From positions 1 to 5,432 of the forward strand of contig JAJPXR010000051.1 of NCBI GenBank assembly GCA_021205375.1: DNA of 5,432 nucleotides. Reading direction: 5' to 3'. Shown one piece after another: positions 2,812 through 5,432 of the stretch. This stretch comes from Clostridiales bacterium (GTDB lineage Bacteria; Bacillota; Clostridia; Oscillospirales; Oscillospiraceae). The notes under the pieces are model-generated. The model saw only the letters and a list, made by a program, of their open reading frames with translations. It made no database searches and was not told the DNA's origin. The translations under genes were made by a program, and so were the position numbers. How positions within the stretch are numbered: position 1 is the first letter of the stretch; each line of letters opens with the position of its first letter.

Positions 2812-5432
2812 ATGATCAAAGAAGTCTACTTCGGCAACACCCTGAGAAGGAGCTTCGAACGGAAACAGACCATCATCGACATGCCCAGCCTGCTGGACAT
2901 CCAGAAGAAGAGCTACAAATGGTTCCTGGAAACCGGCCTGCGGGAGGTTTTTAAGGACGTTGGCGCCATCACCGACTACCAGGGCAATCTGGAGCTGACC
3001 TTCGTGGACTACACCATGAACGAGCCGCCCAAGTACAACGTGGAGGAGTGCAAGGCCCGGGACGCCACCTATGCCGCCCCCATCAAGGTCCATGTCCGTC
3101 TGCGCAACCGAGAGACCGACGAGATCAAAGAGCAGGAAATTTTTATGGGCGACTTCCCGCTGATGACCGAGGGCGCCACCTTCGTCATCAACGGCGCGGA
3201 GCGCGTCATCGTCTCCCAGATCACCCGCTCCCCCGGCATGTACTACGGTCGGGACATGGACAAGGCGGGCAACGTCATCTATTCCACCACTGTCATCCCC
3301 TACCGGGGCGCGTGGCTGGAGTATGAGACCGACGTGAACGACACCTTTTATGTCCGCATCGACAAGAACCGCAAGATCCCCGTCACCTGCCTGCTGCGGG
3401 CCATCGGCCTGAAAACCGACGCCGAAATCCTGGAGGTCTTTGGCGAGGACGAGCGCATCGTCTCCACCCTGGAGAAGGATACCTGCAAGACCTACGAGGA
3501 CGCCATGCTGGAGATCTACCGCAAACTCCGTCCCGGCGAGCCTCCCACGGTGGACTCCTGCGAGAGCCTCATCCAGTCCATGTTCTTCGACCCCCGGCGC
3601 TATGACCTGTCCGATGTGGGCCGCTACAAGTTCAACAAGAAGATGGACATCGCCCGCCGCATCGCTGACCGGGAGGTCGCCCAGCCGGTGGTGGACCCCT
3701 GGACCGGCGAGATCATCGCCATGCCCGGCGAGGTACTGACCCGGGAGCGTGCCCACGAGATGGCCAACCGGGGCGTCAATGAGGTCGTGGTCATGGTGGG
3801 CGACAGAGCAGAGGACCGCAAGGCGGTCAAGGTCTTTGCCAACTCCATGATCGACATCAGCGGCTACGTGGACTTCGACCCGGAGGAGATCGGCATTAGC
3901 GTCCCCGTCCGGTTCAGCGTCTTTAAGGAGCTGTACGAGACCTATTCCGGCGAAGAGCTGAAAAAGCAGCTCAAGGACCACATCGAGGAACTGATCCCCA
4001 AGCACATCATCGTGGACGATATGCTGGCCTCCGTCAACTACCTGAACTGCCTGGCCCACGGCATCGGCACCAAGGACGACATCGACCACCTGGGCAACCG
4101 CCGCCTGCGCTGCGTGGGCGAGCTGCTCCAGAACCAGTTCCGCATCGGCTTCAGCCGCATGGAGCGGGTCATCCGGGAGCGCATGACCATCCAGGACCTG
4201 GACATCGTCACCCCCCAGTCCCTCATCAACATCCGTCCCGTCACCGCCGCCATCAAGGAGTTCTTCGGTTCCTCCCCCCTGAGCCAGTTCATGGACCAGA
4301 CCAACCCCCTGGCCGAGCTGACCCACAAGCGCCGTATCTCCGCCCTTGGCCCCGGCGGTCTGTCCCGTGAGCGGGCCGGGTTCGACGTGCGTGACGTTCA
4401 CTACAGCCACTACGGTCGTCTGTGCCCCATCGAGACCCCCGAAGGTCCCAACATCGGCCTGATCTCCTACCTGGCCTCCTATGCCCGTGTCAACAAATAC
4501 GGCTTCATCGAGGCTCCCTATCGCCGCATCGACAAGGAGACCGGCTTCATCACTGATGAAGTCACCTATATGACCGCCGACATCGAGGACGAGTTCATCG
4601 TCTGCCCCGCCACCGAGCCGGTGGACGAGAACGGCTGCCTGGCCAACAAGCGTATCACCTGCCGCCACCAGAACGAGATCGTCGAGGTGGACCGGGAGCG
4701 TGTGGACTATATGGACGTGTCCCCCCAGATGATGGTCTCCGTGGCCACCGCCATGATCCCCTTCCTGGAGAACGACGACGCCAACCGCGCCCTGATGGGC
4801 GCCAACATGCAGCGGCAGGCTGTGCCGCTGCTGGTCACTGAGGCCCCCATCGTGGCCACCGGTCAGGAGTACAAAAACTGCCAGGACGCGGAGGTCTGTG
4901 TGCTGGCCGAGGACGACGGCGTCATCGAGCGGGTGGACGCCACCTCCATCACCGTCCGGTATGACCGCGGCGACGTGAAAACTTACAAGCTGACCAAGTT
5001 CCTCCGCTCCAACCACACCACCTGCATCAACCAGCGCCCCATCGTGGACGTGGGCCAGCGGGTGAAAAAGCGCGAGACTCTGGCCGACGGCCCCTCTACC
5101 TGCAACGGCGAGATCGCCCTGGGCCGGAACATCCTCATGGGCTTCATGACCTGGGAGGGCTACAACTACGAGGACGCCGTCCTGCTCAGCGAGCGGATGG
5201 TGAAGGAGGACGTGTTCACCTCCATCCACATCGAGGAGCACGACCTGGAGGCCCGTGACACCAAGCTGGGTCCCGAAGAGATCACCCGCGACATCCCCAA
5301 CGTGGGCGAGGATGCCCTGAAGGACCTGGACGAGCGGGGCATCATCCGCGTGGGCGCAGAGGTCCGTGCCGGCGACATCCTGGTGGGCAAGGTCACCCCC
5401 AAGGGCGAGACCGACCTGACCGCCGAGGAGCG
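2812..5432 (+). CDS. rpoB: RNA polymerase beta subunit, partial (3' end beyond window)
   Basis: This is the catalytic beta subunit of DNA-dependent RNA polymerase, which with beta' forms the active centre. From ATG 2812 the frame stays open for 873 codons to the edge, against roughly 1,190-1,240 for Firmicutes RpoB, so the C-terminal quarter or more is missing. The N-terminal protrusion and lobe region begins near SLLDIQKKSY (25-34). DDIDHLGNRR (422-431) marks the fork region. The rifampicin cluster runs from FFGSSPLSQFMDQTNPLAEL (484-503) through THKRRISALGPGG (504-516), followed by RPIETPEGPN-type sequence (539-547, CPIETPEGPN here). WEGYNYEDAV (781-790) holds the conserved E787-D788 pair near the active site. 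The last residues seen are VGKVTPKGETDLTAEE. The rifampicin-contact residues Q492, D495, H505 and S510 (E. coli Q513, D516, H526, S531) are of the sensitive type. rpoC would be expected next, outside the window. No rplL lies upstream; the gene has its own promoter and a long leader. Confidence 0.98.
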   Translation, partial: MIKEVYFGNTLRRSFERKQTIIDMPSLLDIQKKSYKWFLETGLREVFKDVGAITDYQGNLELTFVDYTMNEPPKYNVEECKARDATYAAPIKVHVRLRNRETDEIKEQEIFMGDFPLMTEGATFVINGAERVIVSQITRSPGMYYGRDMDKAGNVIYSTTVIPYRGAWLEYETDVNDTFYVRIDKNRKIPVTCLLRAIGLKTDAEILEVFGEDERIVSTLEKDTCKTYEDAMLEIYRKLRPGEPPTVDSCESLIQSMFFDPRRYDLSDVGRYKFNKKMDIARRIADREVAQPVVDPWTGEIIAMPGEVLTRERAHEMANRGVNEVVVMVGDRAEDRKAVKVFANSMIDISGYVDFDPEEIGISVPVRFSVFKELYETYSGEELKKQLKDHIEELIPKHIIVDDMLASVNYLNCLAHGIGTKDDIDHLGNRRLRCVGELLQNQFRIGFSRMERVIRERMTIQDLDIVTPQSLINIRPVTAAIKEFFGSSPLSQFMDQTNPLAELTHKRRISALGPGGLSRERAGFDVRDVHYSHYGRLCPIETPEGPNIGLISYLASYARVNKYGFIEAPYRRIDKETGFITDEVTYMTADIEDEFIVCPATEPVDENGCLANKRITCRHQNEIVEVDRERVDYMDVSPQMMVSVATAMIPFLENDDANRALMGANMQRQAVPLLVTEAPIVATGQEYKNCQDAEVCVLAEDDGVIERVDATSITVRYDRGDVKTYKLTKFLRSNHTTCINQRPIVDVGQRVKKRETLADGPSTCNGEIALGRNILMGFMTWEGYNYEDAVLLSERMVKEDVFTSIHIEEHDLEARDTKLGPEEITRDIPNVGEDALKDLDERGIIRVGAEVRAGDILVGKVTPKGETDLTAEE

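Noticed and set aside
2806..5241. 811-codon open frame on the minus strand, the longest complete frame in the window
   Set aside because: It is exactly antisense to rpoB. Its product is a low-complexity mix rich in V, D, H, G, L and A with no recognisable domain. It stays open because the sense gene avoids TTA, CTA and TCA codons in a GC-rich genome.

Overview
The window looks like a GC-rich Firmicutes chromosome, most likely a Clostridia member of the Oscillospiraceae type (Flavonifractor, Oscillibacter or relatives). This is an inference from three things: the RpoB sequence, which is compact and of low-GC-Gram-positive type although the codons mostly end in G or C; the strong AGGAGG ribosome binding sites; and the consensus sigma-A promoter set in an AT-rich island. 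No transposase, tRNA, rRNA or CRISPR array is visible.

Layout. Positions 1-128 are non-coding as far as can be seen. They hold an imperfect inverted repeat (8-36) and a strong, apparently bidirectional intrinsic terminator (61-97). Positions 129-2384 are a compact minus-strand operon read right to left: a TetR/AcrR-family regulator (2384-1788), a DUF2971 protein (1785-940) and a stand-alone ComEC/Rec2-like metallo-beta-lactamase-fold hydrolase (911-129). The first two genes are 2 nt apart, and the ribosome binding site of the DUF2971 gene lies inside the 3' end of the tetR gene. The third gene follows after 28 nt, and the operon ends in the 61-97 terminator.

Positions 2385-2811 are a 427-nt divergent intergenic region. 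From left to right it holds a possible tetR promoter and operator, a hairpin with a T-tract on the minus strand (a terminator facing away from rpoB), an AT-rich UP-like stretch, a near-consensus extended -10 promoter for rpoB, and a leader of about 218 nt with several stem-loops. From 2812 to the right edge runs rpoB, the RNA polymerase beta subunit, on the plus strand. It is cut by the window after 873 codons (roughly 70-75% of the protein).

How the parts fit. rpoB is housekeeping. Here it starts behind its own promoter and a long leader, with a divergent operon immediately upstream in place of the usual rplJ-rplL genes. The minus-strand operon looks like a self-regulated accessory module: a one-component repressor governing two enzyme-like proteins of unknown substrate. 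Its two downstream genes have no assigned pathway; a stress, defence or nucleotide-related role is possible but unproven. The longest complete open frame of the window (2806-5241, minus strand) is only the antisense shadow of rpoB and is not a gene.
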